Below are positions 63,072-64,000 of a DNA stretch of 64,000 nt, piece by piece. Under the pieces are notes generated by a model. The model was not told the DNA's origin, did not search any database, and worked only from the letters and a program-made list of their open reading frames with translations. Origin of the DNA: Pseudonocardia oceani (GTDB lineage Bacteria > Actinomycetota > Actinomycetes > Mycobacteriales > Pseudonocardiaceae); contig NZ_JADQDF010000001.1 of NCBI RefSeq assembly GCF_019263585.2, positions 2,976,001 through 3,040,000 of the forward strand, given 5' to 3'. Every line of letters starts with the position of its first letter. The stretch's first letter is position 1. The position numbers and the translations under genes are program-made.

Positions 63072-63833
63072 ATGTATGCAGCGGAGCGGCAGCAGTGGCT
63101 GCTGAACCGGGCCCGTGAGGCCGGTCGGGTGGACGTCGCCGCCACGGCGGACGAGCTCGACGTCACCCCCGAGACGATCCGGCGCGACCTCGGCGCCCTG
63201 GAGCGCCAGGGCCTGCTGCGCCGCGTGCACGGCGGGGCCATCCCGGCCGACCTGCTCGGCTTCGAGCCCGGCATCTCCACCCGCGACGCCGTCGCCACGC
63301 AGGAGAAGGACCGCATCGCCAAGGCGGCCCTGGACGAGCTCGACGGTGCCTCCACCGTGCTGCTCGACGCCGGCACGACGACGGCCCGGCTCGCCGCGCT
63401 GCTCCCCGCGGACCGCGAGCTCACCGTCGTCACCAACGCCCTGCCGATCGCCTCGGTCCTCGCCGCGCGGCCCAACGTCACGCTGCTGCTGCTCGGCGGC
63501 CGGGTGCGCGGCACGACGATGGCCACCGTCGACGAGTGGGCGCTCGACGTCCTCGGCGACCTGACGGCCGACGTCGCCTTCCTCGGCACCAACGGCTTCT
63601 CCGTGGAGCGCGGGCTCACCACGCCCGACCGCGCCGAGGCCGCCGCCAAGAAGGCGATGCTCGCGGCCTCCCGTCGCACGGTGGTGCTGGCCGACTCGGC
63701 CAAGCACGGCGCCGACCAGTTCGTGCGCTTCGGCCGGCTGGACCAGGTCGACGCGCTGATCACCGACACCGGTCTGACGGCGGCCGACGCGGCCGCGCTG
63801 TCGGCCGCCGGACCGAGAGTGGTGCGCGCCTAA
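63072..63833 (+). CDS. DeoR/GlpR family regulator of the fructose operon
   Basis: A 253-residue repressor. The N-terminal helix-turn-helix is RVDVAATADELDVTPETIRRDLGALERQGLLRRVHGGAI; the C-terminal sugar-phosphate-sensing domain has LDAGTTTARLAALL, TNALPIASVLA and DSAKHG. It lies one base before fruK on the same strand and opposite ptsI, so it should control fructose PTS genes and respond to fructose 1-phosphate or a related sugar phosphate. Confidence 0.92.
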   Translation: MYAAERQQWLLNRAREAGRVDVAATADELDVTPETIRRDLGALERQGLLRRVHGGAIPADLLGFEPGISTRDAVATQEKDRIAKAALDELDGASTVLLDAGTTTARLAALLPADRELTVVTNALPIASVLAARPNVTLLLLGGRVRGTTMATVDEWALDVLGDLTADVAFLGTNGFSVERGLTTPDRAEAAAKKAMLAASRRTVVLADSAKHGADQFVRFGRLDQVDALITDTGLTAADAAALSAAGPRVVRA

Positions 63834-63834
63834 C

Positions 63835-64000
63835 ATGATCGTCACCGTCACGCCGAACCCCAGCCTGGACCGCACGGTCGAGGTCCCCCGCCTGCTCCGC
63901 GGCGAGGTGCACCGGGCCACGTCCGTGCGCCTGGACCCGGGCGGCAAGGGCGTCAACGTCGCCCGCGCGCTCACCACCGCCGGCATCGACACGGTCGCCG
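63835..64000 (+). CDS. fruK: 1-phosphofructokinase (partial, runs off the end)
   Basis: Only the first 55 codons are present. They read IVTVTPNPSLDRTVEVP, then LDPGGKGVNVARALTTAGI, the N-terminal PfkB sugar-kinase signature of FruK/LacC. It should phosphorylate fructose 1-phosphate to the 1,6-bisphosphate. The ATG follows the DeoR stop by one base, so the two are coupled. The enzyme IIABC gene is expected just beyond the window. Confidence 0.9.
   Translation, partial: MIVTVTPNPSLDRTVEVPRLLRGEVHRATSVRLDPGGKGVNVARALTTAGIDTVA

Overview
The window is chromosomal DNA from a very GC-rich actinomycete. Gene content and order fit Pseudonocardia or a close relative in the Pseudonocardiaceae; that placement is inferred from synteny and composition, without a database search. 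Gene density is high, GTG starts are common, many operon joins are 4-base GTGA/ATGA overlaps, and at least 16 promoters look leaderless (TANNNT 6-8 bases before the start codon).

Layout. 1-13.8 kb matches the block that lies on one side of oriC in mycobacteria: GNAT protein, cwlM, trxA, trxB, rsmA, sigM, a pseudokinase, murJ, a DUF6049 membrane protein, a Nudix hydrolase and pcnA. It serves cell-wall synthesis and thiol/redox stress. 13.8-19.8 kb (MFS, yqgE, DUF427, SdpI, leuS) matches genes from the other side of oriC in mycobacteria, so pcnA/MFS is a rearrangement joint. leuS has a leader peptide with three Leu codons and an attenuator. 19.8-25.1 kb holds a HEPN/nucleotidyltransferase pair that resembles a toxin-antitoxin module, a DUF1707 protein, an SDR, a secreted NlpC/P60 hydrolase, a PrsW protease and a DUF3180 protein. 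25.1-36.6 kb is the conserved folK-folB-folP-folE-ftsH and hpt-tilS-DUF2342-dacB-ppa region, interrupted by a secreted S1 protease and a 600-base repeat-bearing intergenic stretch.

36.7-48.9 kb is accessory: a MarR-controlled DHA2 drug exporter, a thiolase and MaoC pair, a MEDS sensor/ATPase gene interrupted by an in-frame TAG, assorted oxidoreductases, an aldose epimerase, surE and a spermidine-synthase-like membrane protein. 48.9-54.8 kb is a leucine/isovalerate-type degradation cluster (acyl-CoA dehydrogenase, biotin carboxylase alpha subunit, carboxyltransferase beta subunit) facing a divergent TetR gene across an operator, followed by a decayed inositol-phosphatase gene. 54.8-64 kb carries ppc, an SDR, a P1B-type metal ATPase with a divergent ArsR regulator, an array of 66-base palindromic repeats, and the start of a fructose PTS locus (ptsI, DeoR regulator, fruK running off the end).

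The least expected items are the 66-base palindromic repeat family (five clustered and two isolated copies), the UPF0158-nucleotidyltransferase fusion paired with a HEPN protein, the reiterated 17-base ribosome-binding/start modules upstream of the DUF3180 gene, the leuS attenuator, the amber-split sensor gene, and murJ and folE genes lacking ordinary start codons where homology expects them.
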